Assembly: GCA_947253625.1 (NCBI GenBank) | Contig: CAMYAB010000012.1 | Location: forward strand, 1 to 57,324 | DNA length: 57,324 bases | Direction of reading: 5' to 3' | Source: an uncultured Porphyromonadaceae bacterium | GTDB lineage: Bacteria > Bacteroidota > Bacteroidia > Bacteroidales > Porphyromonadaceae | In this document: positions 25,531 to 34,063 of the stretch, piece after piece | Position numbering within the stretch: the first letter of the stretch is position 1 | Layout of the letters: each line of letters begins with the position of its first letter | Notes under the pieces: generated by a model | What the model saw: only the letters and a program-made list of their open reading frames with translations | What the model was told of the DNA's origin: nothing | The model's database searches: none | Translations under genes and position numbers: made by a program

Positions 25531-26514
25531 TTACTTATCTCTATCTACTATGTAGTCGCATATACCGAGGAGTGTCTCCTTGGCTGGTGATGGTGGCAGT
25601 GTCTCGCTGAGTAGGTGCTTGCACTCCTTGATATGGGTGCGCATGACCTTGTCGGCGTAGTCTATTCCGCCACTCTTTATTGCAAAGTTAACAAGAAAGT
25701 CGATCTCTTGCTCGCTCAGGCGTTGTTTGCGTAGCAGTTTTTGGGCTTTGGTTGCTTGTGTGCCTTGTGTCCCGAGTGCATGGATCAGGGGTAGGGTGAC
25801 TTTGTGCTCCTTTAGGTCGTTGGAGGAGGGCTTGCCGAGCTCGGGGCTAGGCAGGTAGTCAAAGATATCGTCCTTGATCTGAAAGGCGATGCCTAGGTGC
25901 ATCGAGGCTTCGGCCAGTGCATGGAGAGTCCGACCGTCTCGCACCTCTGCTACAGCGGCGCCGGTGATCATGCTGCCCTGCATGAGGGCGGCTGTTTTTT
26001 GCTTGATTACCTCCAGATACTGCTCCTCAGTGGTGTCTGCCAGCTGGGATATGTCCAGCTGTAGTAGCTCCCCTTTGCTCAGGTCGGCACCAAGCTCGGC
26101 CATCTTGCGTACCAGTAGGGGCAGGTCTAGGTCTAGGGCTAGGTTGAAGGCATGTGACAGGATGTAGTCGCCGAGCAGTACCGCCTTGTGGTTGCCCAAT
26201 AGGGCGTTGAAGGAGGCTTCGCCACGCCGTGTCATGCTCTCGTCCACCACGTCGTCGTGGATGAGGGAGGCCATGTGTAGCAGCTCCAGTGACACAGCCG
26301 CACGGATGACCCGGTCGTTTTGGACCCCATAGCACTCTGCCGTCAGGATGACGATCAGTGGTCTGAGGCGTTTGCCCAAGCCTCGACGCAGGTGAGTCAG
26401 TGCCAGTGCGATGGTCGGCACCTCGCTCTGGAGCGACTCGAGGTACAGCTCATCAAATCGCTGCATCGCCTGTGCTGTGTCGGGGGGTAAGGTCGGGAAA
26501 AATACTTGTGCCAT
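25531..26514 (-). CDS. Polyprenyl (probably long-chain) diphosphate synthase
   Basis: This trans-prenyltransferase extends allylic diphosphates with isopentenyl diphosphate. The 327-residue protein has both aspartate motifs, LIHDDVVDESMTRRG (about 80-95) and QIKDDIFDY (about 210-220), plus GKRLRPLIV near the start. Small residues before the first motif and similarity to the IspB/octaprenyl type suggest a long-chain product for menaquinone side chains; chain length cannot be proved. A TAACTTTG -7 motif lies 20 bp upstream (26534-26541). Confidence 0.9.
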   Translation of the reverse strand: MAQVFFPTLPPDTAQAMQRFDELYLESLQSEVPTIALALTHLRRGLGKRLRPLIVILTAECYGVQNDRVIRAAVSLELLHMASLIHDDVVDESMTRRGEASFNALLGNHKAVLLGDYILSHAFNLALDLDLPLLVRKMAELGADLSKGELLQLDISQLADTTEEQYLEVIKQKTAALMQGSMITGAAVAEVRDGRTLHALAEASMHLGIAFQIKDDIFDYLPSPELGKPSSNDLKEHKVTLPLIHALGTQGTQATKAQKLLRKQRLSEQEIDFLVNFAIKSGGIDYADKVMRTHIKECKHLLSETLPPSPAKETLLGICDYIVDRDK

Positions 26515-26533
26515 GCTCTTGTTTCTTGGACTA

Positions 26534-26541
26534 CAAAGTTA
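26534..26541 (-). promoter_or_regulatory. Bacteroidota -7 element for the polyprenyl synthase
   Basis: Minus-strand TAACTTTG fits TAnnTTTG, 20 bp upstream of the start codon and 36 bp from the end of the AI-2E-type permease gene. Confidence 0.45.
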
Positions 26542-26576
26542 CGAAGAATAGCGTACTTTTCTCTCGTGGTAGGCCA

Positions 26577-27758
26577 TCATTTGGAGGGGGTCTCTTTGGA
26601 CTCTTTGGACGAGGTGAGCCCGAGTCGCTCACGGAGCTCTGAGATATTGGGCCGATGCAGGGGCTCATCTGCTTTTAGGGGCTCTTTGATCACGTACTTC
26701 ATATAGAGTGTGTAGACGATCATGGTGAGTGGTAGGGCAAAGATTAGCCCCAAAAATCCCATGAGCGAGCCCCATACCGTCAGCGAGAGTAGCAGTACGG
26801 CCGGTATCATGCCCATTTTTTTGCCCAAAATGGTAGGCGTGAGGTAGGTGTCTTGGAGGAGCTGGGTCAGTCCGAGGATCCCAAAGGCGATCAGGAGGAG
26901 GATCCATACGTTTTCGCCTGTCGAGGCCGACTGGAGCATGCAGAGGATGATGATGGGTGGTATCCCAAAGAGCTGCATGTAGGGTACCAGGTTGAGCAGG
27001 CCGATGAATAGCCCACAGGTGATACCCATAGGCATGCCCATGAGCCAAAAGCCGAAAGCGAGGACACACCCACAGATGAGTGCTATCAGTCCTTGTCCCT
27101 TGAAGTAGTTGGTCACATGCGTGGTCACATTTTGCCCCAGCTCGATGACATAGGGCCTCAACGACTTGGGGAAGAGACGGACGATGCCACGGTTGAGCCG
27201 CTCATAGTCCTTGAGGATGAAAAAGAGGTAGAGAAAGAAGAGACCTAGGACGGCAAAACCGGATATGAACGTCAGTGTGCTCGAAAGCACCAGCCATCCA
27301 CGCTCAAAAAATGAACGGACGTACCCCATGATCTCTTGGATGTCAAATTGCGAAAAGAGGTAGTCCAGGTTGAGTGTCGCGACGACCTCTTGACGGTACT
27401 CTCGGGGCACTATACTCAGCAGGAGATCGGGGGTGAAGTAGTCCGTGAAGAGGTTCCAGGCTTTGTTGCCTTCGGAGACAATGGAGGGAATCACCAGTGT
27501 GACCACCCCCACAAGGATCCCCACGGCCAGTAGGAGGACCAATAGGATCGAGATGAGCCTACTCCTGACCCTCAGTCGCTTTTGGAAAAAACGCACCGCA
27601 GGCATCATCATCACTGCCGTGATCCATGCCAGCCCAAAGGGGATCAGCGCTGAACGGATACCACCGACGACGTAGGCAAAAAGTACCACGAGGGCAAGGG
27701 AAAACAGGATGCGGGCAATCCGATCGAGGGTGAAGGGTTTTCTGAAAAAGTCGTCCAT
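26577..27758 (-). CDS. AI-2E family transporter (PerM/TqsA superfamily)
   Basis: The start at 27758 (MDDFFRKPFTLDRIARIL) is chosen because the upstream in-frame extension is not family-like. The 393-residue protein has about eight membrane segments, including LFSLALVVLFAYVVGGI, ILLVLLLAVGILVGVVTLVIP, AVLGLFFLYLFFILKDYERLN and a C-terminal cluster ending MIVYTLYMKYVI. The loop between segments 3 and 4 is soluble. This matches the AI-2E transporter family; substrates are known for few members, and neighbours give no clue. Repeat array 3 lies about 215 bp upstream. Confidence 0.9.
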   Translation of the reverse strand: MDDFFRKPFTLDRIARILFSLALVVLFAYVVGGIRSALIPFGLAWITAVMMMPAVRFFQKRLRVRSRLISILLVLLLAVGILVGVVTLVIPSIVSEGNKAWNLFTDYFTPDLLLSIVPREYRQEVVATLNLDYLFSQFDIQEIMGYVRSFFERGWLVLSSTLTFISGFAVLGLFFLYLFFILKDYERLNRGIVRLFPKSLRPYVIELGQNVTTHVTNYFKGQGLIALICGCVLAFGFWLMGMPMGITCGLFIGLLNLVPYMQLFGIPPIIILCMLQSASTGENVWILLLIAFGILGLTQLLQDTYLTPTILGKKMGMIPAVLLLSLTVWGSLMGFLGLIFALPLTMIVYTLYMKYVIKEPLKADEPLHRPNISELRERLGLTSSKESKETPSK

Positions 27759-27972
27759 TGATTTGGTGGGATTGGTTTGCGTTTCGTTGATCGTAAAGGT
27801 ACCAAATAATGAGCCTACCCCAAAAAACAACACCTCCTCCGTGGATGATGGACGAACTCAGGGCAAATAGGCGTGAACGACACCTTGGTGCAACAGTATC
27901 AATTTTGAGACAAAAAAAGTGAGGGTGGTATTTCGTGCGAATTTCATCCACTTCGTGTCGCTTCTTTTTTCC

Positions 27973-28050
27973 CTATCCGTCTAAGCGATCGCTTCTATCC
28001 GTGAAAAGTTTTGCTTCTATCCGTGAAACCGAATGGTTTCATGGATAGAA
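27973..28050 (-). repeat. 22-bp tandem repeat array, copy 3, ending in a hairpin
   Basis: Units end at 27980, 28002 and 28024, exactly 22 bp apart, with sub-units CTAAGCGATCGC then GAAAAGTTTTGC as in copy 2. The last part is inverted: TTCTATCCGTGAAACC (28015-28030) pairs with GGTTTCATGGATAGAA (28035-28050) around loop GAAT, with one G-T pair. So here one unit is replaced by an inverted copy, forming a 16-bp stem. Confidence 0.9.
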
Positions 28051-28165
28051 AATCGGGGTGTTTATAATGGGTTGGGAGTGAGTGGATTGTGAGCCCCCTT
28101 TTTTATCCCCTTTTTGGGGGCAAAAAAAAGTGACCAAGGACTTTTTTTTGGGGGGGAAAATGGGG

Positions 28166-28816
28166 TCAGATAAGTCCGTACTCCACTTGGACACAGATGC
28201 GCTCGATGAGGGCGTCCTCGCCATTTGGGTCCCAAGTGGTCTTGAGTGAGGCTCCGAAGATGCTGGCGAAGGTGTTCCAAAATCCGGCCGTAAAACCGCC
28301 CAAAAAGGCTTCGATGAGCTGGTAGCTAGAGCTGTTGGTCTCTCTCATGATTAGCTTCATGAGGAGCTTTCCTTGCCGGAGGGTGAGCTTTCGGAGCTCA
28401 GGAGAGTATTGCTTGAATAGATCGCGCTCCATGCGCTTGAGGTGCTTGATTTTGTCCTTTTCGGTCGGCAAGGTCTCTATGTACTCATAGGTCTCTTTCA
28501 GCGTGGCGGAGACGATCTTGGCATAGGGAAGTACTCGCTTGACATCGTAGACGAGGCGGGTGTAGCGGATCCGCTCCTTTTCGGTCCGGAAGACAATCGG
28601 TCGATAGAGAAGCACTTCGCGTAAGCGTATTGTCGGTAGGCTCTCTCCATCGTCTGTCGTGACCGGGACTAGGTAGCCATGGTGGGCTTGACGGCTGAGG
28701 CTGTCGGCTCCGGCGATCTCCTGTGCGGAGGCCACCTTTGTGGCCACTCCCCCGAGAAGTATGAATAGGGACCACGCAAAGCACCGTGGTATGTGGTGAA
28801 GTAATTGTCGGATCAT
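28166..28816 (-). CDS. DUF4294 family secreted protein
   Basis: This 216-residue product, starting at MIRQLLHHIPRCF, has a signal peptide (SLFILLGGVATKVASAQ). The mature part contains LREVLLYRPIVFRTEKERIRYTRLVYDVKRVLPYA and KHLKRMERDLFKQYSPELRKLTLRQGKLLMKLI, which I recognise as the Bacteroidota family DUF4294. The function is unknown; the strongly basic helical part suggests contact with another periplasmic partner. A slightly longer start at 28837 is possible but weakens the signal peptide. A TATATTTG -7 motif lies upstream at 28894-28901. Confidence 0.8.
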   Translation of the reverse strand: MIRQLLHHIPRCFAWSLFILLGGVATKVASAQEIAGADSLSRQAHHGYLVPVTTDDGESLPTIRLREVLLYRPIVFRTEKERIRYTRLVYDVKRVLPYAKIVSATLKETYEYIETLPTEKDKIKHLKRMERDLFKQYSPELRKLTLRQGKLLMKLIMRETNSSSYQLIEAFLGGFTAGFWNTFASIFGASLKTTWDPNGEDALIERICVQVEYGLI

Positions 28817-28893
28817 AGTGCAACGTGTTGCAAGCATTGGCTTGCGATGCTATACGGAGCCCCCTCTTTTTGGGGAAAAGGCCCCATGTGGGG

Positions 28894-28901
28894 CAAATAT
28901 A
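28894..28901 (-). promoter_or_regulatory. Bacteroidota -7 element for DUF4294
   Basis: Minus-strand TATATTTG fits TAnnTTTG, 78 bp upstream of the chosen start. A small GCCCCATGTGGGGC palindrome lies just beside it (28881-28894). Confidence 0.4.
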
Positions 28902-28939
28902 GCTACATGTTGGGAGGTAGTGTCACTTCTTGCACTACG

Positions 28940-29668
28940 TTATTTTTTTTGAAGTCTCTTTAACAACTTGGCGGGGTGGTGCCAAAAAACAGCAATGAGC
29001 ACCAAGGCTACATTTAGCCCCACTATGCGCAGCAGGTCACGTAGGGGCCTAAAGTGGCTGACCCGCTCCTCTCCGGGTGCGTAGTAGACTCGGACCGGTA
29101 TGGAGCGGACCGGTATGTCGCGCCAGATGGCTCGTACCAGGATCTCCATCTCAAACTCGTATTTGCCACTGATGAGCCGGAGGTTGCGCAGTCGTCGTAT
29201 GGGGTAGAGGCGGTAGCCAGTCTGGGTGTCGGGTAGATGTACGCCGGTGGAGACGGTGAACCAAAAGTTGGAGGTCTTGTTGGCAATGGTGTTTTGGGTG
29301 GGCATGTTTTCGGCCTCTATATTTCGTGACCCGACGAGGAGTGCGTCCGGGGTCTCCTCTATGGCTTGGAGGAAGAGTGGAATGTCCTCGGGGTAGTGTT
29401 GGCCATCGGAGTCAATGGTGAGGACGTATCGGTAGCCTTGGGCGTATGCCCAGTCGAATGCTGTGCGTAGTGCGGCCCCTTTGCCTCGGTTGACCTCATG
29501 TGTGATGACGTGGAGGTCGGGGTATCCCTTGAGGATATCGGCAGTGCGGTCGGTAGAGCCGTCATTGACGACGAGTATGGGCAGTCCTTGTTTTTGGACG
29601 CGATCGAGTACGTCTGCCAGTGTGCCACAGTTGTTGTATGTAGGCAGTGCGATCAGTGTTTCGTTCAT
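28940..29668 (-). CDS. Family 2 glycosyltransferase (dolichyl-phosphate mannose synthase-like)
   Basis: The start at 29668 (MNETLIALPTYNNCGTL) fits the family better than an upstream ATG. The 242-residue protein has a GT-A fold with VNDGSTDRT (about 35-43), GKGAALRTAF and the metal-binding TIDSDGQHYPED (about 90-100). A C-terminal hydrophobic segment (IVGLNVALVLIAVFW) probably anchors it in the inner membrane. It resembles enzymes that load a sugar onto polyprenyl phosphate for later periplasmic transfer. It is last in the run from fabH. Confidence 0.85.
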   Translation of the reverse strand: MNETLIALPTYNNCGTLADVLDRVQKQGLPILVVNDGSTDRTADILKGYPDLHVITHEVNRGKGAALRTAFDWAYAQGYRYVLTIDSDGQHYPEDIPLFLQAIEETPDALLVGSRNIEAENMPTQNTIANKTSNFWFTVSTGVHLPDTQTGYRLYPIRRLRNLRLISGKYEFEMEILVRAIWRDIPVRSIPVRVYYAPGEERVSHFRPLRDLLRIVGLNVALVLIAVFWHHPAKLLKRLQKK

Positions 29669-29702
29669 GGTTGTATGGACGTGAGGTGAGGTCATTTATG
29701 GG

Positions 29703-30407
29703 TTAGATTTCGCCCGATAAAGTACGAAAAAGGTCGCCATTGGACTGAGGATATGGCGCAGTGATGTCGATGACCTCGTGTGAGACGGGGTGTACGAAGG
29801 TTAGGCGATAGGCATGCAAAGCAATGGATCCATCCGGCAACGGTCGCCGTGCACCGTACTTGAGGTCACCTCGGATGACAGATCCTATGGCCGATAGCTG
29901 TGCTCGTATCTGGTGGTGCCTTCCGGTCAGCAGGGTTACTTCGAGCAGGGTGTAGCGGTCACCATGTCCTACTGTTTTGTACTCGAGTAGGGCTTCTTTG
30001 GCCTCTTTGGCACCTGAGGCTGTGGGGTAGGATTTGTTTTGCTTGGCATTTTTGCGCAACCAATGCCTGAGTAGCCCTTGTGGCGGTGTGGGGGCTTGCT
30101 CGACTATGGCACGGTAGCGCTTGGTGACTTCGTCCTTCTTGGCAAAGAGGGCGTTCATTCGGGCGAGAGCTTTTCCGGTCTTGGCAAAGAGGACCACCCC
30201 CGATACGGGCCGATCCAACCGATGGATCACCCCTACAAATACGTTGCCGGGCTTTTGGTACTTGATGCGGAGGTACTCCTTGACTTTTTCGGAGAGTGGG
30301 GTATCCCCAGTCTTGTCGCCTTGGACGATGTCTCCCGGTGCTTTGTTGACAGCGATGAGATGGTTGTCCTCGTAGAGTATCTCTAGTGGTGGTAGAGCTT
30401 CAGGCAT
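29703..30407 (-). CDS. RluA-family pseudouridine synthase
   Basis: This 234-residue protein converts uridine to pseudouridine in structured RNA. It has the RluA-family catalytic motif HRLDRPVSGVVLFAKT (about 60-75) with the essential Asp, LLTGRHHQIRAQLS and a C-terminal LHAYRLTFVHP. No N-terminal S4 domain is present, so it is a minimal form, closer to RluA/TruC than to RluD. The target, rRNA or tRNA, cannot be read from the sequence. It lies 20 bp after fabG on the same strand. Confidence 0.9.
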   Translation of the reverse strand: MPEALPPLEILYEDNHLIAVNKAPGDIVQGDKTGDTPLSEKVKEYLRIKYQKPGNVFVGVIHRLDRPVSGVVLFAKTGKALARMNALFAKKDEVTKRYRAIVEQAPTPPQGLLRHWLRKNAKQNKSYPTASGAKEAKEALLEYKTVGHGDRYTLLEVTLLTGRHHQIRAQLSAIGSVIRGDLKYGARRPLPDGSIALHAYRLTFVHPVSHEVIDITAPYPQSNGDLFRTLSGEI

Positions 30408-30427
30408 GGCTGCTCCCTATCTCTCCT

Positions 30428-31183
30428 TTACATCTTCATCCCGCCACAGACGTTGAGGACTTGGCCGGTGATATAGGCCGACTCATCTCCGGCAAAAAAG
30501 GCCACCACCGAGGCAATATCCTGAGGTGTCCCGGCGCGTTTGAGGGGAATGGCGGCAGTCCAGCTCTTGAGTACTTCGTCGGAGAGATCGGCGGTCATGT
30601 CGGTCTGGATGAAGCCCGGTGCAATGACGTTGGCACGGATGCCACGGGAGCCAAACTCTTGGGCAATGGACTTGGTGAAAGCAATCATACCGGCCTTGGA
30701 TGCGGCGTAGTTGGATTGCCCGCTATTGCCATACCTGCCGACCACAGAGGCGATGTTGATGATCGATCCGGTACGTGCTTTCATCATGGAGGGGATGGCG
30801 GCTTTGGTGATGTTGTATACGGACTTGAGGTTGCTTCTTAGAACCTCGTCCCAGTCTTCTTCGCTCATCCGTATGAGGAGGTTGTCCCGAGTGATTCCGG
30901 CATTGTTGACCAGGATGTCGATCTTCCCAAAGTCCCGGAGTACATCTTGGACAAAAGTCTGTGACGCCTCATAGTCTCCGGCATCGGCGGCGTATGCTTT
31001 TGCTTTTTGCCCCATTTGGCTGACTTCTGCTTCGAGGGACTCGGTGTTGGCATTGAGGCTGCGGCCGCTGAAAGCGACATCTGCACCTCGACGGGCAAGC
31101 TCTAGGACGATGGCACGACCGATGCCTCGGCTTCCGCCGGTGACGACGGCTACTTTTCCTTTTAGTGTATTATTGGTGTTCAT
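30428..31183 (-). CDS. fabG: 3-oxoacyl-ACP reductase
   Basis: This enzyme performs the first reduction of type II fatty acid elongation with NADPH. The 251-residue short-chain dehydrogenase has VVTGGSRGIGRAI (about 13-25), the structural NNAGITRDNLL (about 91-101) and the catalytic Ser-Tyr-Lys in INIASVVGRYGNSGQSNYAASK. The C-terminus GQVLNVCGGMKM is typical of FabG. It follows a TetR-family gene and shares the strand with fabH, which catalyses the initiating condensation. Confidence 0.93.
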   Translation of the reverse strand: MNTNNTLKGKVAVVTGGSRGIGRAIVLELARRGADVAFSGRSLNANTESLEAEVSQMGQKAKAYAADAGDYEASQTFVQDVLRDFGKIDILVNNAGITRDNLLIRMSEEDWDEVLRSNLKSVYNITKAAIPSMMKARTGSIINIASVVGRYGNSGQSNYAASKAGMIAFTKSIAQEFGSRGIRANVIAPGFIQTDMTADLSDEVLKSWTAAIPLKRAGTPQDIASVVAFFAGDESAYITGQVLNVCGGMKM

Positions 31184-31225
31184 AGTCTCCTTTGTTCGCT
31201 GGTGTTTGGTGTTGTTGAGATATTG

Positions 31226-31822
31226 TCACTTACACAGCCCATGGCTGATGATGGATCGTACGGTCCGATAGGTTTCGCCGACCGCCTCGTCGGTTTTGCC
31301 CAAGTGCCCTCGTATGAAGGGTACTTCGAGTCCTTTCATGCATGCGTGTAGGAGTAGAGCGGTCCGCTTGATGTCCAGTCGCTTGAATTCTCCGGACTCT
31401 ATCCCCTCTTTCAGGATCTGCTCGATGAGGTCTCTCTCAAGGAGATCAAAGCGTAGACGTGCTCGCTCAACGGCGGCAATGTCGTTGAAAAACTCCGCCT
31501 CCAGTGAGCCATTCCACCTGACGACATCGTTGACAGCCACTTGCCGACGAGCGATGTACTGCATGAGTTTTTGGATCGGAGAGAGTGGACGGGCCACAAA
31601 GGCTTTTAGCTCTTTGTATAGGTTGTGCAGCTCCATCCGGATGACCTCCATGTAGATGTCTTGCTTGGTCCTGAAGTAGGTGTACAAGGTCCGCCTGCTC
31701 TTGCCTGTGCTTTGGGCGATGGCGTTCATGGTGGTACCTTTGAAACCCTGCTCGGCGAAGAGTCGGCGTGCGGTCTTGATGAAAGATTGCTTGGTGTTGG
31801 CTCTGACGTCTCGTTGCTCCAT
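31226..31822 (-). CDS. TetR-family transcriptional regulator
   Basis: The start at 31822 (MEQRDVRANTKQSF) lies five bases after the der stop. The 198-residue protein has the N-terminal TetR DNA-binding domain with AEQGFKGTTMNAIAQSTGKSRRTLYTYF (about 23-50) and an all-helical C-terminal ligand domain. Its position directly before fabG in a run containing fabH suggests control of fatty acid synthesis by an acyl ligand, as with FabR, but this is inferred from position only. Confidence 0.9.
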   Translation of the reverse strand: MEQRDVRANTKQSFIKTARRLFAEQGFKGTTMNAIAQSTGKSRRTLYTYFRTKQDIYMEVIRMELHNLYKELKAFVARPLSPIQKLMQYIARRQVAVNDVVRWNGSLEAEFFNDIAAVERARLRFDLLERDLIEQILKEGIESGEFKRLDIKRTALLLHACMKGLEVPFIRGHLGKTDEAVGETYRTVRSIISHGLCK

Positions 31823-31827
31823 GAAAG

Positions 31828-33150
31828 TTACTTTTCTCGAAATACGAGGTTGATAGGTGTCCCACTCAGATCCCATTGCTCCCGGATCTGGTTTTCCAAA
31901 AACCTACGGTATGGCTCTTTGATCCACTGGGGTAGGTTGGCAAAGAAGATGAAAGTGGGGATTGCCGCTGTGGGCTGCATGGTGATGTACTTGATCTTGA
32001 TGTACTTGCCTTTCCACGCAGGAGGTGGTGTGCGTGCAATTATCGGTAGTAGGACGCTGTTGAGCTGTGCTGTGGGGATTCGGGTCTTGCGTTTTTCGTA
32101 GATCGCTTGAGCAAAGTCCAGTACTTTCATGATCCGCTGTTTTTCGGTGGCGGATATGAAGATGATGGGGAAGTCGGTGAAGGGTGCTAGGCGTTCTCGG
32201 ATCGCATAGATGTAGTGATCCATGACCGCATTGGTCTTTTCCTCGATGAGGTCCCACTTGTTGACGCAGACGATCAGCCCTTTCTTGTTTTTTTTGATGA
32301 TGGAGAAGATATTGAGGTCTTGCCCCTCGATACCCTTGGTGGCATCGAGCATGAGGACGCAGATGTCGCTGTTTTCGATCGCTCTGATACTTCGTAGCAC
32401 GGAGTAGTACTCTAGGTTTTCGTCCACTTTGCCTCGTCGACGGATTCCGGCTGTGTCTACCAGCGAGAAGCGGTGACCAAACTTGTTGTACTGCGTGTAG
32501 ATTGAGTCGCGGGTCGTGCCGGCGACATCGGTGACAATGTGTCGATCCTCGTCCAGGAAAGCATTGATCAGAGAGGATTTGCCGGCGTTTGGCCTGCCGA
32601 CGACTGCGATCCTAGGAATGTCCGGCTCGGGGATGTCCTCCTGCAGCTCACCGGGAAGGCTCTCGACAACCTTGTCGAGGAGCTCTCCTGTACCACTGCC
32701 GTTGATGGATGAAATGGCAAATGGCTCACCCAGTCCGAGGCTGTAAAACTCTGCGGCATATAGGCCCATCGCAAAGTTGTCAGATTTGTTGGCGACTAGG
32801 ATTACCGGTTTTTTGGAGCGTCGTAGCAGGTGAGCCACAGCATCGTCCATCGGGGTGAGGCCGGCTTGGATGTCGACGAGGAAGAGGATCAGGTCTGCCT
32901 CCTCTATGGCGATCTCCACCTGCTTGTTGATCTCCGGCTCAAAGGCATCCTCCGAGCGTTCGATCCATCCGCCGGTGTCGACGACCGAGAAGTAGGTGCC
33001 GTTCCACTCACACTTGCCGTACTGTCGGTCTCGTGTGGTCCCGGGCTCTTCGGTCACGATGGCTGTGCGGGTCTTGGTGAGTCGATTGAATAGGGTCGAC
33101 TTCCCTACGTTGGGTTGGCCTACTATGGCCACTAGTCTGCTCTTTGACAT
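31828..33150 (-). CDS. der: Ribosome assembly GTPase Der (EngA)
   Basis: Der is an essential GTPase acting in 50S subunit maturation. The 440-residue protein has two consecutive G domains: the first with GQPNVGKSTLFN (about 11-22), DTGG and NKSD, the second with GRPNAGKSSLIN (about 185-196), DTAG and NKWD. A C-terminal KH-like domain (about 355-440) completes the family architecture. It sits between era and the TetR gene, with 15 bp to era, so two ribosome-assembly GTPases are co-transcribed. Confidence 0.97.
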   Translation of the reverse strand: MSKSRLVAIVGQPNVGKSTLFNRLTKTRTAIVTEEPGTTRDRQYGKCEWNGTYFSVVDTGGWIERSEDAFEPEINKQVEIAIEEADLILFLVDIQAGLTPMDDAVAHLLRRSKKPVILVANKSDNFAMGLYAAEFYSLGLGEPFAISSINGSGTGELLDKVVESLPGELQEDIPEPDIPRIAVVGRPNAGKSSLINAFLDEDRHIVTDVAGTTRDSIYTQYNKFGHRFSLVDTAGIRRRGKVDENLEYYSVLRSIRAIENSDICVLMLDATKGIEGQDLNIFSIIKKNKKGLIVCVNKWDLIEEKTNAVMDHYIYAIRERLAPFTDFPIIFISATEKQRIMKVLDFAQAIYEKRKTRIPTAQLNSVLLPIIARTPPPAWKGKYIKIKYITMQPTAAIPTFIFFANLPQWIKEPYRRFLENQIREQWDLSGTPINLVFREK

Positions 33151-33165
33151 AGATTGGGTGCCGGT

Positions 33166-34062
33166 TTAATCCGGCTTGTATCCAAAGTTTTGTAAAATCG
33201 TGTCTCTGTTGCGCCAGTCCTTCTCGACCTTCACAAAGAGTTTGAGGAAGACTTTTTTCTCAAAAAAACGCTCCAGGTCTCGTCGTGCCACAGTGCCTAC
33301 TTTTTTCAGAGCCACACCTTTGGGGCCAATCAGTATCCCCTTTTGGGACTCTCGCTCGGTGTAGATCACAGCCTCGATCCGGAGGAGGTCCGGACTATCC
33401 TTGAAGCTCTCTACGACCACCTCGGTGGAGTAGGGAATCTCTTGCTGATAGTATAGAAAGATCTTTTCTCGGATGATCTCGGAGACAAAAAAGCGTGCCG
33501 GACGATCCGTGAAAGCATCTGTCTCAAAGTAGGGCGGGTTTTCCGGCAGTAGCTCCACCACTTTTTGGCGGATGTAGGGGAGACCGGCACCGTGCGATGC
33601 GGCTATGGGTAGTATCTCTACGGCATTGGGGAGCGTCTTTTCCCAGTAGTGGATCAAGCGCTCCACCTCTTCGGGGTTGGGGGCAAGGTCTACCTTGTTG
33701 ATCAGCACGAGGAGCGGGACCTTGGAGTTGCGGACAGCGAGGAGGAAGTCGCTGTTTTTCTCCGGTTCTTCTTGCGTGTCCGTCATGTAGAGTAGGATGT
33801 CGGCGTCAGCCAGTGCACTCTTGGAGAAGGAGAGCATCTGCTCCTGCATCTTGTAGGCCGGTCGCAATACTCCGGGAGTGTCGCTGTACACGATCTGTAG
33901 GTGCTCCTCGTTTACGATACCGATGATGCGGTGCCGTGTCGTCTGAGACTTATTGGTGATGATGCTCACCTTGTCCCCGACGAGCTTATTCATGAGGGTG
34001 GACTTCCCTACGTTGGGGTTGCCTACGATGTTGACAAATCCGCTCTTGAATGCCGTTGTCAT
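33166..34062 (-). CDS. era: GTPase Era
   Basis: Era binds the 3' end of 16S rRNA and assists 30S assembly. With the start at 34062 (MTTAFKSGFVNIVG) the protein has 298 residues, normal for Era. It shows G1 GNPNVGKSTLMNKL (about 12-25), G3 DTPG, G4 NKVD and a C-terminal KH domain with GILIGPKGVALKKVGT (about 240-255). The chosen start lies one base after the fabH stop; longer in-frame starts would overlap fabH. Confidence 0.97.
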   Translation of the reverse strand: MTTAFKSGFVNIVGNPNVGKSTLMNKLVGDKVSIITNKSQTTRHRIIGIVNEEHLQIVYSDTPGVLRPAYKMQEQMLSFSKSALADADILLYMTDTQEEPEKNSDFLLAVRNSKVPLLVLINKVDLAPNPEEVERLIHYWEKTLPNAVEILPIAASHGAGLPYIRQKVVELLPENPPYFETDAFTDRPARFFVSEIIREKIFLYYQQEIPYSTEVVVESFKDSPDLLRIEAVIYTERESQKGILIGPKGVALKKVGTVARRDLERFFEKKVFLKLFVKVEKDWRNRDTILQNFGYKPD

Positions 34063-34063
34063 C

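Noticed and set aside
28881..28894. GCCCCATGTGGGGC palindrome as an operator or terminator
   Set aside because: It is short, isolated and without a T-tract; it may be chance next to the DUF4294 promoter.
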